Shown here piece by piece: positions 40,281 through 52,533 of a stretch of 64,000 nucleotides of DNA. The stretch is from Cercis canadensis (lineage: Eukaryota; Streptophyta; Magnoliopsida; Fabales; Fabaceae), in the NCBI GenBank assembly GCA_003255065.1, contig QAOA01003350.1:1-64000 (forward strand). The letters run 5' to 3'. The notes beneath the pieces were generated by a model, which ran no database searches, was not told the origin of the DNA, and saw only the letters and a program-made list of their open reading frames with translations. The translations under genes and the position numbers were made by a program. How positions within the stretch are numbered: the stretch's first letter is position 1; each line of letters opens with the position of its first letter.

Positions 40281-41284
40281 TTATCTCTCTTGATTTAAAT
40301 CTTCAACCAATTGAATTAGCTCTTCGTGAAGTTTCACAAACCTCTGCTCTAAGTCTTTTTTCTCACTTTCCACGTGCCATTTCTGCTCTTCCAAACTTTG
40401 ATTGGTCTCCTCTAAATTAGCTATATATTGCCCATAAGTTTCTTTGGTTTCTTGCACATCAAGCTCCATACTTATAGCTTTTCTCTGATATATCTTTAAC
40501 TTCTCATCTTTTTTCTTCATGGTACTCTTCAAAGAAGTAACTTCCTTTTTGCACTTAATTAATTCCTCATCTTTCTCTTTCATTTTTTGATCACGATGCT
40601 TCCTCAGTTGCTCTATGCTCTCAAAGGTGCCATCCTCAAGTAAACGAATATTCCTTTCCTGCTTTATTGTCTTAGATTTTGACAATGCATATTTTCGCTC
40701 CCATTCTTGCTTTTCTTTTTCTGATTTTTTCTAATTTCTCCTTTATCTCTTTGATCTCATGGTCCTTCAAATTAAGCTACTGTGCCATCCTCAAGTAAAC
40801 GAATATTCCTTTCCTGCTTTATTGTCTTAGATTTTGACAATGCATATTTTTACTCCCATTCTTACTTTTCTTTTTTTGATTTTTTCTAATTTCTCCTTTA
40901 TCTCTTTGATCTCACGATCCTTCAAATTAAGCTACTCTATTCTTTCATCTATTGACTCATCTTCAGCCATGCTCCGATGCTCGCACCTTGCTATTGGGGG
41001 TACACACATTTCTCGGCCCCTCTTCTCGAATCACTTCTCATAAGCTCTACTTGTGCTACCACCATAAGGGCCAACATCCTCTTTTTATTATTTTTCATTT
41101 TTTTTATCACGATGTGCTTCTAGGCCTACCAAACTTCTCCTATTTTCCCTTCATCTTCGTCCTTCCCATACTTGAATTCTATGTCAAAAAGTTCCTTGGT
41201 TCTAAGAGTAAACTGTACATGCCCAAATTACCTCAAAATCAATAGGGGTGTATAGGCAATACATCCACACATTCCCATAAGTGG
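40281..41284 (-). pseudogene. C-terminal half of Ogre-like ORF1 with coiled coil
   Basis: Next to the solo LTR the minus strand reads 'LMGMCGCIAYTPLL' and then 'FDIEFKYGKDEDEGK', the block that follows the sequence on the other side of the solo LTR in ORF1 proteins. It continues into a long Lys/Glu coiled coil (best frame 40685-40281: 'RKHRDQKMKEKDEELIKCK', 'ANLEETNQSLEEQK'). The function of Ogre ORF1 is unknown. Confidence 0.75.
40628..40935. repeat. Tandem duplication of 155 bp in the ORF1 coiled coil
   Basis: 40628-40782 and 40783-40935 start 'tgccatcctcaagtaaacg' and end near 'attaagctact', with a few differences (tcgctccc/ttactccc; catggtcc/cacgatcc). No N separates them, so this looks like a real duplication. 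It repeats part of the coiled-coil code with a shift in frame (155 is not a multiple of 3). Confidence 0.85.
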
Positions 41285-44200
41285 TGTAGACACCGTATTT
41301 TGTCCAGATTTTTTTTATTTGTGGTTAAAATATATTCAAGAAAAATGGAGAGAAAATTTAAATTTTTAATTAGAGTGTTTTTTATTGTTTGGGCTTTTGC
41401 AATTGAAGAAAACCTAAGCTTAATCCATTGTCACACTAAGCCCATTTTTATTTAAGCCCACTTGGTTCATTTTTGTTATTTTTCTTAATTATGTCAATAA
41501 TGGATAAAACATATAAATATATTTTGTAAATTTATTTTTGGCATCATTGGATCTAAAGGAACCAATAGGAGAGCAAGGAATGNGGAATGGATTTACTTCT
41601 CTCCTCATTGGTCCAACCTTTAACTTATTTATTTTTATTTTAAGTAAATGATTAAATAACTAAATAAATAAAAGCAAATAAAAAAGAAATATGAAAGGGA
41701 CGGTTACCATTGGGGGCAAAAAGGGAAGAATTGAAGAAAAGAGAGATATACGCACCATTTAGGAGGAGAAAGGGAGGGACCATTTTTAAAAAGAAGGAAA
41801 AAGCAGAGAGCGCCTAGCATAGGAGAGAAACCGAGAAAGCAAGCAAAACAACGAGACCAAGAGGGAGAGAAGGAAGGGGAAANAAGAGGTAGAACCAATT
41901 CAGCTAAGCAAGAGGATAACACATTCAGCAAAGAAACAAACAGAGAAGGAAGAGGGAGCAGAATTTGTTCTTGAGCAAAGGAGAAACCATTCACAAGGAA
42001 GGAGAAATAAAAGTTGAAGGTGGAGTTTAGAATCAAAGCTTCTTGGCTCCAAGAGGTTAGTTATCTATCATTTATACTTTCTTGTTATTTAGATTTCATT
42101 AAATCCAAAAATTAATAAAAAAATTTATGGGAATTGTTCTTCATTTTTTGACTCTTTGATCTTGTTGAATTCATGTTTCTATGTAGATTTTTGTTAAGTA
42201 AGTGCTTGATTTCAATTGTTTCCTACCTATTCTTCATTTCCCCTCTTGAAATTTCATGATTGGATGATTGTATAGGGAGAATTTGGATTATTCCTCTTGC
42301 TGGCCAAAATTTATTCATGATGTTCTTGGCTTGTTTTGTTAATTTCTTGGCTTAGACATGTTAGAATTCTTCCTATTTGATTATTTCTTGCATGATTTCA
42401 AATTGCTTGAGGGGCTGAAAATTTTATGGTAACTTTGGCTTGAAACCATCCCCTTCATGTCCATGAATCCCTTGAATTCCTTATTGATTCACTTAGGATT
42501 TGTTTGATTATTGTTAGAGGTATGTTATAGTTTAAGTGTGGTGTTAAATCCTTGCTTCCCTGCTCTGAATCTAGCTTAGTTTCTTCCTATTCCATAGCTT
42601 AATTGCTGCCCTGTTTTGCTTTAAATTAGCTTATTAGCCTTTTGCATCATGATTATCCTTTTGTGAAGTGATTGTTGTCTAGGAAATTTCATAATTCATG
42701 CTTTCACATTCACATATGTATTTTAGAAAAGTAATAGAGGTGCTGCTCTATCAACCTTTAACATGTTTGAGGATAAATCCATTGTTGGTGACATTAATGC
42801 TTTGAATTTCTTTGTTTTCAAGTATGTCAGACAACTCTAGCAGCACTCAATGTTTGATTTATTTCTGGAGCTACAGAGCTCATATTTTAGCATCGTCTGT
42901 CCCAATAGAATCTTAAAATGCATGTCTTCAATTTGTAATTTTTTCAGATTTTGTTCATGGTTAGCTTGCTCCCAGTTTGCATGGAAAGTTGGCTGTTTTT
43001 CTGAGTTGTCAGGTCTGTTGTTCAGCTCTAGCAGTAGGCAGTGTTTGATTTATTTCTGGAGCTACAGAGCTTGGAATTTAGCATCGTTGGTATAGTTAGA
43101 ACCGGGAGACATGTATCTCCATTGTGTATAATTTTTTGATTTTTTGTATGTCTAGTTTACGCCCAGTTTCTGTTTGAACATAGCTGCTCAATGTTGCACC
43201 GACACTGATACCCTATCTCTGGCAGTGTTCTGTCTTTTATTTCTTTCTGAAGTTGTACAGCTCTAAAATTGATGTCAGTCTCATTTGAATTGTAAGATGT
43301 GTGGCTCCAATGTATGTAATTTTTAGAATTTTTGCATGTCTAGTTCACTCTCAGTTTTGGCTCGAGCACAGTTGTTTAAGATAACTAATGAATATGTGCA
43401 TTCTTTGGACTTCTTTCGATTTTGTCTCTTGATAAGGATGGTGGCTTTGAGCATGTTTGTTGGCTGTCCTAATGTATTATGTCTCATTTCATGGAGTATT
43501 TTGCCTATGTGTTTAACTACCATTTTTTATGTGTGATGAATTCTTTTTTTATGCTAAGGACTGTTTAGGGTTTGTTTGTACATTTTTGGTTGATTTTGTG
43601 TTATTTCTTTTGAGGCATGTGGAGATTAAATGTGTAGGCCAATTAGATATATTTCTTCTAAGTCTTGCCTAACCTATGTTTTGGTGTATTCATGAGTATC
43701 CTCGAATACAACTCATGGTAGTTATAAGTGTGAGCAAATTGGAAGGCCCAACTGGAAGATACCTAGCTGCAAGCTTGGAGCAAGAATGTTATTGTATTTA
43801 TCTTTTTATTTTATTTTGTTTTTGATGTAAATTAATATTTATCTGTACCTAGATTTTGAGACAAGTTTTGTAATATTTAAGATCATGCATTTACACTGCA
43901 TATAAAAAAACATACATGTGCTGCGTAGTATCTGCATACCCCTTTACTTATCATGGGAGGATAACGTGAGTCAGTCCTATATGTGATGTCTTTCTCTATC
44001 CGATCTAGGTGAAGGTAGCACCATCCTGGATGGTCGCTTTATGCGATGATGGGGTAGAAGGATTTAGGTCTCAGTAGAGGAATTATGCATTGCATGTTTA
44101 AATTATTCATTTTTATTTTCGTCAGATATTCTTGTAATCGTTCATTATTCTGGGGTAAATAAAATACATATGTTTGGCCATATTATGTTCGCACAATTAA

Positions 44201-44652
44201 TTTAGGGTAACCGTCTTTAGACAGATGCTGTGGGGTGCCTAACACCTTCCCCACGCATAAATAGACTCTCGAACCCTCTTTGGTTCGCAGACCATTGTTT
44301 TTTTTTTATTATTATTAAAAAAAGGTTTTCTAATTGTTTCTCATTTTCATAATACAATTGGTGGCGACTCCAAGTTTTCTTTGAAAAGTAGTATTTTCTN
44401 GCCATATTATGTTTGCACAATTAATTTAGGGTAACCGTCTTTAGACGGATGCTGTGGGGTGCCTAACACCCGAACCCTCTTTGGTTCGCAGACCATTGTT
44501 TTTTTTTATTATTATTATTAAAAAAAGGTTTTCTAATTGTTTCTCATTTTCATAATACAATTGGTGGCGACTCCAAGTTTTCTTTGAAAAGTAGTATTTT
44601 CTTTTTTAAGTCCGTCATCTGCATCGTAGTGACCTTCAGGTACGTTGTGACA
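41285..44652 (+). mobile_element. Solo LTR of a related Ogre-like element, inverted inside ORF1
   Basis: It starts 'tgtagacaccgtattttg' and ends 'ggtacgttgtgaca', the same termini as the host LTRs but on the opposite strand. It is flanked by 'agtgg' (41280-41284) and 'agcgg' (44653-44657), a five-base duplication with one mismatch. It has three units of the 191-bp repeat where the host LTRs have about five, hence is shorter. No internal region is attached, which indicates LTR-LTR recombination after insertion. A 200-plus-bp block near its end is doubled around an N at 44400, and single Ns occur at 41583 and 41883. Confidence 0.88.
44177..44610. repeat. Direct duplicate of 200-plus bp around a single N (probable assembly artefact)
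   Basis: 'gccatattatgtt(c/t)gcaca' to 'gtagtattttct' occurs at 44177-44399 and again from 44401 after the N at 44400. The second copy lacks 'ttccccacgcataaatagactct', so it is not a perfect duplicate. Confidence 0.8.
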
Positions 44653-45670
44653 AGCGGTACACAAGCGAACTGACCATAACCCACCAAAATTCCATTACTA
44701 TCAGCCCATTTGTATTTGAGATGGAAGTTAGATGTGCACATGCTATACAAGAGCTCAAACCATTCCCCTCTACCCATAACTGAAATTTTGGCCTGGGAAA
44801 AACGATGAAAGAAATTCAATGAGAAAGCATTGTTTTCAAAGGCACAATATATTTTCTGTAGGGTGTGAGACACAAGCCATAGATAGAGTAGCTGCCAACA
44901 ACATCTTAATTTTCCTTTCCCTTCTCTTCTACAATAGTTGAGTTATAAGAAAGTATCTGCTAAAACAACGGGCACCGGATTTATCTTATTGTGTTCAACT
45001 TTTAAGAAAACGTCTATAGCTAATGGCTAATAGAGTCTTTCACAGCAGGGAATAAGATTAACTTATATAGCGAAAGAGCCACTAACTTACTCAAAGATCT
45101 CCATTGTTCCTGATTATGAAAAATTTGCATGTACTTTTCTACAAAAGACATTGTCCATACAAAACTAACACCTTCTTTCTTGAGCATCCCACCTTGCACT
45201 TCACTTGCATCTACTTCCAGCAATTCAGAGCCAATTCTAATGAGGGACACTAGCTTCTTCCCGTACGAGTACACTTGGCTTTCTTGAGTCAAAACCAACC
45301 TGAGCATATAGGCATACTCTTCCAGTGCGGACGTAGCATCAAGATCTTTGAATGTTACACAACGGTATGCTAGATCTCATTAGTGTATCATTGCAATTAA
45401 CCCCATTTCTTGTACTTTGATCTTGGCCAGCTCATATATATTCCCATAAGTATCCAGAAAGTCTTTTTGCATATCCAGTGGCATCTTGAGGTAATATTCA
45501 ACAATAACCCTAGCATCGTTGACCTCCACTTGAATCTGAAGCTTTCCAGAAAGTTGACTAACATGGCCCATTGGCAAACAATCCCCCTCTACGACCTGTT
45601 GTGCTTCTGTGTGATGCATGAATGCTCGAGAAGTATGAGGATCTTTGGAAAAATATTTCATGCTATCCAT
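44653..45670 (-). pseudogene. N-terminal half of Ogre-like ORF1
   Basis: On the minus strand from 45670: 'DMQKDFLDTYGNIYELAKIK' resembles the start of the pre-gag ORF1 (a domain shared with plant mobile-domain proteins). Then comes 'KEGVSFVWTMSFVEKYMQIF', 'SLSKLVALSLYKLILFPAVK' and 'GRGEWFELLYSMCTSNF' with 'GQFACVPL' at the break. The solo LTR begins immediately after this. Stops and frameshifts are present. Confidence 0.75.
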
Positions 45671-46423
45671 GACTTAAACATTTATCAAATCAATGGACTC
45701 TTTGAAAAAGGGGACATGAAATTAGTAAAATGAGTGAACGTGACAAAAGAAAAAAAAGAGAAAAAATACGCACACACACTACATTTAGAAAAGAACACAA
45801 AATGTTAAAAGAAAAATGAAATGAGTGCTTCCCCGATGTCCTAAAAAAAGGGTAACCATCATAGGTTAGGAGATCTATCTTAATGGTCATGCTCTAACCT
45901 TACACAGGTGAGATTCTAAGTTCATATCTAAATGTGCAGTTACAGGGTAGATCTATCATTCTAGACAGTCTAAGGTTCCCAGATCACCTTCATCAACATA
46001 ATGAAGAACCTTGTCTTACTTGCATGAACAGACAAGGAGATGAACTCCAATGTTTATTCATGCCAGTTGGACTGGACATGATCTGAGTGGAAGTTTTCTT
46101 GTAAGTCGTCAAAGAATATGTCTTTGGTGACAACACTAGACTCCCTCCTAATCCTAGGTAAACCTGGGGCCTGAGTATAGAGCCAGAAAGTGTGTGAAGT
46201 AGCAGTGTTAGTGTACTGTGTGTGCAGGAGAAGCATACAAACCTTAACCTAAAGTTACCTGCTGCAAGCAAAAAACACAGACTATACATATACAATAAAA
46301 TAATCTATCTATAGATGCAAGCACAAAATAAAGAATAAAACAATAAAACAAAATTAGGGATGAAGAAAATACATTAGGCCATCTCATACTCGCACAACCA
46401 ATTTCTTAGGCTTGATTCTCTAA
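45671..46423 (-). other. Leader between primer site and ORF1 of the Ogre-like element
   Basis: No supported coding frame; the overlapping frames at 45993-46295 look like chance. Nothing else was recognised. Confidence 0.6.
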
Positions 46424-46447
46424 TTGTCTCTAGTGGAGTCATTAAAC
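46424..46447 (-). promoter_or_regulatory. Primer-binding site of the Ogre-like element (decayed)
   Basis: Reading away from the 5' LTR on the minus strand: 'tttaatgactccactagagaca'. This resembles the 'tggcgactccgctgggga'-type primer site of Tat-lineage elements with several G-to-A changes. Confidence 0.6.
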
Positions 46448-49400
46448 TGTCATAATGTACCCAAAAGTCACTACGACGCAAATGACAGACTTAAAAAAAA
46501 AGATTAGTTTTTCCAAAAGAAAACTTGGAGTTGCCACCAATCGTACTAAGAAAACAGGGAACAATTGGAAAATCCTTTTTTAATTAAATAAATAAAAAGT
46601 TGTCTACAAATCAGAGAGAGTTCAGGAGTCAGTTTGTGTATGGAAAATGTGTAAGGCACCCCACAACACCCGTCTAAAAGACGATTACCCGAAATTAGTT
46701 GTGCGAATCATAAAATGTCCAAAAATATCTTTTATTCATCCCTTGAATAATAAGCTATACAAGTAAATAAGAATACTAACAACAAATTTAAATATGAAAT
46801 GCATGCAACTAACGTGTCCTAAATTCTTCCACTCGTTCCTCGCATATGGCGTCATATGGGGTGACACTCATCATTACCTAGGAACGATAAGGTGGGCCAC
46901 CTGATATGCAGATGGATCACCTTATCCCTCCATGATAGGTAAGGGGTCTATGGATACTACGCAATACAAATATATTTCTTATATGCAGTGCAAATGTATG
47001 TTTTTAAATATTACAAAACTTGTCTCGGGGAGAGGGATTTTAATTACATTCGAAAAAAATAAAGTAGGATAAAAGAAAGTCTTTTGCTACTAGCTTGCAG
47101 CAAAACCTTCTCGAGCAGAACCTTTCAACTTGCCCACGACCACAACCACTCTCAGTTAAATGTCAAATTGTTCAAGGAAACACCCAATTCAAGTTAAAAA
47201 ATTCACAACCAAATATCTCACCTCAAGCATACAAGAAAGATCTAGAATGACACCCAATAAATAACGACCATAACTTAGAGAAATTAATAACCCAACAATG
47301 ATTTCAAATCAAACTCAAAAATGAATTTAAAACAACCGCCTCAAAAGTATGACTACCAATTAGCCCTCACACAGGAAAATGCAGAAATTATCAAATTAAC
47401 ATGCCAACAGCTCTCATGCAATGCTTAGAACCAAGCTAACAACTCACAAAAATAGAACAATGGAAAATCAAGAAAAGGTCACTCAGATAAAATTCAAAAC
47501 AGCTGTATTCAACATAAAACTGGAAGCAAGGGAAAAATGCAAAAAAATCCTAGAAAATGCACACATCGAAGACATACATGCTACGGTCCTATCACATCAA
47601 CAATCATGCAATTTGGAGTTGTATGACTCTAATTAGAGACAAAAGACTGAACACTGCCAGAGACAGGGCATCAATGTCAGTGCAGCAGTGGCTAGCTATA
47701 TTCAAACCGGAACTGGGAGCAAACTAGAAATGAAAAAATTATGCAAATTGCACATATTTAAGATATAAATCTTGTAGTTCTAATGAGAAAGAAACACTTG
47801 AATCGGAGCTCTATAGCTCCAGAAAGAATTAAAATACTACATGCTGTCAGAGAAAATCAACTAGCCTGACAATACAAAAAAATAACCAACTTTAAATTAG
47901 AACTGGGAGCAGGGGATAGATGAAAAAAATTTGAAAATCACATACATTGAAGATATACATCTTATGGGTCTATTGGGATAGATGGTGCTAAATTTCATGC
48001 TCTATAACTCCAAAAATAATTAAAAAACTACATGCTGCCAGAGAGAATCAATAGGCCTGACAATACAGAAAAAAAAAAAAAAAAAAAAAAAAAACCAACT
48101 TAAAATGAAAAATGGGAACAGGGGAGACATGAAAAAAAAATATTGAAATCATACACATTGAATACATACATCTTATGGTTCTAACAAGATGGGAATCATA
48201 CAATTTGGAGCTGTATAGCTCAAATTAGAGACAAAAGACCGAACACTGCCAGATACAGGGCAGCAGTATCAGTGCAGCAGTGAACAGCTATATTCAAACC
48301 AAAACTGGGAGTAAGCTAGACATGAAAAAATTCTAAAAATTGCATACATTGAAGATATATATCTTACGGTTCTAACAAGATAAATAATGCTGAAATCCGA
48401 GCTCTATAGCTCTAAAAAGAAATTGAACACTGAGTGCTGCTAGACAGAAAATTGACAACAGTAAAAATGACATGCAAACATTCGTTTTCATGCTAAAACT
48501 ATGACAAATCAGTTTTAAAACCACTCCACAATACGACAAACAACCAAATACCAGTAAAAATAGCATCTCAACATAAAGCATCAAAGATAACTAATTTGGG
48601 TACTAAATGGCCTATAGATCAATCAAAGAACAACAACCTAAACAAAATCTCAGCAGCAATGGAAACATGATAGGACAACAGTGAAATCAACTCAAAATGA
48701 CAGCAACGAACATGTCAAAATAATGGTGAAATTAAATCCAAAACAATCTTTAACTTCAAATTAAAATTGCTAGCAAATAACTTAAAGTAAATTGCTTAAA
48801 AAGAAGTGCAAAACTCACTTTGGAAAACAGCCTGAAGAAAAGTACCAAACCTAATATTAAATCAGCCCCTAAATGCCTCTAAAATATGGGGAACACAATA
48901 AAATGCAACCAATTCTCAGGGCAGAAATATCATAACAACATGACAATGGATATACAGCTGTTACCACTCCCAAAATAGCAATAACTAAAGCCAAAATGAA
49001 TCCAATATATGGGCAATGGTTAAACCATAATAAACCAGAAATCACAGAAGAAAAGTATTAAAAATGTGACAATCCTCAAACATCTAAGATGAATGAGAAA
49101 CACTTACGGGCAAATCAAAGAGCTAGTAAATTTAAAGGCATGCAAATAACAAGAAAATAGAGATGATACCATAGGAAAACAGAACCTATTCCATTAAAGT
49201 AACAACATATTTCTAACCATGAGGATTCTCTTAAATAACCACCATCATACTGAGTTACTCTATTTACCGAATTAACTAAAAGTTCATTTTCCACCTTAAC
49301 CAACATTCATTTAGCGCCAGCTCTCACCCAATCAAACATAATTCTAACATAAATCACTTTAAAACCAAAGGGGGAAGAACAAGTGCGTCAAAAAGAAAAC

Positions 49401-50843
49401 CAACAAGAGCATTTTTCATTTCCAAATATGACAACTTATATTCCTACTCAACGACAAAACAAATAGGGGTGTCAATCAGGAAACAACCAGCTGAAATATA
49501 CTTCACCAATGAATTAAGCACATGCATATATATATATGAAAACCAAACATTTTGAGCACCTACTACCATCTAAAATCAATCAGCCTCTTTACAAAGAATG
49601 CAATAACAGAGGGCAGAACACATGCAAAAATCAGAACCTATACTAGGAAATAGTATTTATCCTATTCTCTTACAAAGACAATCCATCAATGAAAATGACA
49701 ATAGAAAAGATATACCTCAAAAATATTGTGCATACAAGTTACACAATATACGAACAATGGGGTTTCTACTGCCATACTTCCTTATGAAAATATAGCACTA
49801 AACAAAATTAATCAAGTAGCATAACAAAAAAAAAAGTTTCAAACTCACTAGCAGGGATGGAAGAAAAGGAAATATGATATCAGCCAACCGAAATTAACCA
49901 ATAAAAATTAGAGACAAGACTAAATTAAGAAGTCATGGATGTCGAAATACTAAGAGCCCAAATACATGCTGCACAAATTTAATAAATCTCATATTCAAAG
50001 AGAAACCGATACAAATTCATGCAAATCAACTTTAAATTCGAGTAAAATAGGTCATACCTAAGTGAAATCGCCTCCACCTTCAATCTTGCTGGATTCCTCC
50101 TTCACTGAATATCTTCTCACTCTCTCTCTTCTCTGTCTTTCTTCTATGTTCTCTTGATCTCCCTTGCTTTTTTGCTCTCTCTCGTCCAACTTTAGTTCTC
50201 TGCTTCCTCTCTAACTCACTCTCTTTTCTTCCTTTTTGCTTCTCCCTTTTTCCTCTCTAAAAAACAGTTTCTACTCACAATGAGTTTCTAGTCTTTCCCT
50301 TTTGCTGAGTGGGTTTTCTCCTCGTGTATGTGTATATTTCTTTTCAGCTCTCTCCCCCTTTCTACACATTATATCCCTCTCCCTCCAGGAAACTTCCTTT
50401 TTTCTTCATTTCCCAATCTGCCCTCTGACTGCCACATATCCCTTTTTCCTTTTTTTTTTTTTAATTTGCTTTGTTTCTTTATTTGTTTAGTTATTTATTT
50501 AAAGAGAGGATAATTCATAGCTTGGACCAATGGGGAGAGAAGGAAATCTATTCTTTGCTTTCCTATTGGCTCTCTTAGAACCAATGATGCAAAAATTTAT
50601 TCACAAAATTTATTTATATTTTTTTATCTATTATTTACAAAAATTGAAAAAACCAAAATATGGGCCAAATGAGCTTAAATAAAAATGGGCTAAGTTGACA
50701 GTAGATTGGGCTTAGGGTTTACTTAATTACAAAAGCCCAAACAACAAATAAAAAAATACTAATTATAAATTAAGAATTTATCTCCTTTTTTTTTCAAACA
50801 TTTTTAAACCATGAAAAGACCTGGACAAAATACAGTGTCTATA
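46448..50843 (-). repeat. 5' LTR of the Ogre-like element
   Basis: It is 4,396 bp, ending 'tgtcataatg' on the left and 'cagtgtctata' on the right; the right end is a mutated form of the 'tgtagacacc' start seen in the solo LTR. It contains a poly-A run at 48068-48091 and the 191-bp repeat array. It is followed by CATAC (50844-50848). Confidence 0.92.
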
Positions 50844-50848
50844 CATAC
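50844..50848. repeat. Right target-site duplication (CATAC) of the Ogre-like element
   Basis: It matches 26120-26124 exactly. Element C's protein frame resumes immediately after it. Confidence 0.9.
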
Positions 50849-51310
50849 TACCACCACCATCCGGAAAGCTAAACGAAAGCCGACCATATCTTTCTTAGAT
50901 GCTGACTATGGGACCATCGATAGAGAACACGACGGCCCTATGGGCATATCATGTTTCATAGCCAATTGTGAGGTCCACAAAGTCCTTATTGACTAGGGCA
51001 GCTTAGTAGATATCCTCTTCTTCCATGCATTCGCCCAGCTCGACCTACTAACCTTCGACCTTGAGCATTACCCAAGAACCCTGGTGGGCTTCTTTGGAAT
51101 CCGCGTTGAAGTCAAGGGAACCATCACACTCAGAATCATCATGGGAGATTTTCCTGACCTAGCCAATGCCAACATTAGATATCTAGTCGTCGATTGCCCT
51201 TCTGCTTATAATGTCATTTTAGGCTACCCGTTTCTTAATCGGATCGATGTCATAGTCTCAACCAAACACCTGCTTCTCAAATTCCCCACCATCTCAAGAA
51301 TCGTAGGGTA
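50849..51310 (+). pseudogene. Protease of Gypsy element C
   Basis: The frame resumes with 'TISFLDADYGTIDREHD' and has 'VHKVLID-stop-GSLVDILFF', where the catalytic D-x-G site has a TAG in the middle position (about 50994). 'RTLVGFFGIRVEVKGTI' and 'YNVILGYPFLNRIDVIVST' are the conserved flap and C-terminal blocks of Tat-lineage proteases. Confidence 0.88.
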
Positions 51311-52533
51311 GGCCAGAGGAGATAAACTCTTACGCAAGGCACGTTATAACATCAGCCTATTCATTGACTACTCCAAACCACCAAAACCAAAAAATACCAA
51401 CAAGCCCAACACTAGCAGCCTAATTTCCATTCATGAGCTTGACAACAGGAAAGACAACCAAGAAAGCCATCCTATACCAAAGGGCGAGCTCACATCAATG
51501 TACGTTGGGAAAAACAACGATCAAACAGTCCAAGTGGGATCAAACATTCCACCCTTAAATCTCAAAAAGCTCACCAACCTCCTAATTGCAAATGTTGACT
51601 TGTTCAAATGGAGAACATCTGACATGTAAGGTATAGACTTGAACTTTATCTATCACAAACTTGCTATGAATGTAGGTGCAAAACCTATCAACCAAAAGAA
51701 AAGAATCTTCGGCCCAAAAAGGCAGGTTGCAATCCAAGAAGAGGTCCAAAAGTTGCTTGACACCGACTTCATCAGGGAAATACCTTAAGCAACCTGGCTA
51801 TCAAATGTGGTCATGGTGAAAAAAGCAAGTGCAAAATGAAGGATGTGCATCGACTTCTTCGATCTTAACAAGGCATGCCCCAAAGATTTGTATCCTCTCC
51901 CGAGCATCAACAAGCTAGTCGACGGAGCATCCAGATACAAGCTCTTAAGCTTCATGGACGAATACTCGAGCTATAATTAGATAAGGATGATAAGGAGAAA
52001 ATAACTTTCATAATTGAAAAGGCAATTTACTGCTACAAAGTAATGCCCTTTGGAATGAAGAACGCATGAGCAACATACCAAAGACTAGTGGATAGAGTAC
52101 TAAAAGCCAAATAGGAAGGAATGCCGAGGTATATGTGGACGACATTCTTGTCAAATCTTGTTTCAACCTTGAGCACCTAACTGACTTGAAGGAAACCTTT
52201 GCTAAACTCAAAGAGCACAACATTCACTTGAACCCTTCCAAATGCGCATCCGAGGTGGAGGCCAGAATTTTTTTGAGATTCATGTTGACAAATAGAGGAA
52301 TTGAAGCCAACCTGGACAAGTGTAAGGCCATAATCAACATGGAGCCATAAAAAACTATAAGAGAAGTTCAACGGCTAATTGGAACTGGAAGGATTGCAGC
52401 CCTTTCCCGCTTCTTGTCTAGGTCGACCAACCGAGCTTACCCATTCGTCAAAACACTCAAGAAGATCAAGAACTTCCAATGGACCAGAGAATGTCAAAAA
52501 GCCTTTCACTAACTAAAACAATACCTAGCCTCA
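51311..52533 (+). pseudogene. Reverse transcriptase and RNase H start of Gypsy element C
   Basis: Blocks in order: 'NHI'-type linker, 'FGPKRQVAIQEEVQKLLDTD', 'RMCIDFFDLNKACPKDLYPL', a frameshift, 'YKVMPFGMKNA' style sequence, then the catalytic 'EVYVDDILVKS' (about 52126-52158), 'IHLNPSKCASEVEARIFL' and 'FQWTRECQKAFH', the first RNase H block. It stops at 52533, where LTR A begins. At least eight stops. Confidence 0.85.

Larger units (their letters stand above)
26125..50843 (-). mobile_element. Ogre-like (Tat lineage) Gypsy retrotransposon of 24.7 kb
   Basis: Two long direct repeats (26125-30875 and 46448-50843) enclose a minus-strand internal region with, in element order, a primer site (about 46442-46424), pre-gag ORF1, gag, protease, a G-patch-like spacer, RT, RNase H, a second archaeal-type RNase H and integrase, then a tandem-repeat tract. 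Size above 20 kb, 4-5-kb LTRs, an extra ORF before gag and a double RNase H are hallmarks of Ogre/Tat elements. Target duplication CATAC on both sides shows a single insertion. Subtracting a 3.4-kb nested solo LTR and a 0.4-kb assembly duplicate gives about 21 kb. All frames are broken. Confidence 0.92.
24428..52533 (+). mobile_element. Tat-lineage Gypsy element C, split by an Ogre-like insertion
   Basis: The element's leader and gag lie at 24448-26124. Protease and reverse transcriptase lie at 50849-52533. Between them sits a complete 24.7-kb element flanked by CATAC on both sides. Reading across the duplication keeps the same reading frame: the codon begun at 26123 on the left is completed by base 50849 on the right. 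Lineage evidence is 'KACPKDLYPLPSINKLVDG' in RT. On the right, RNase H breaks off at 52533, where Athila element A starts, so the rest of C should lie beyond the window. Confidence 0.88.
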
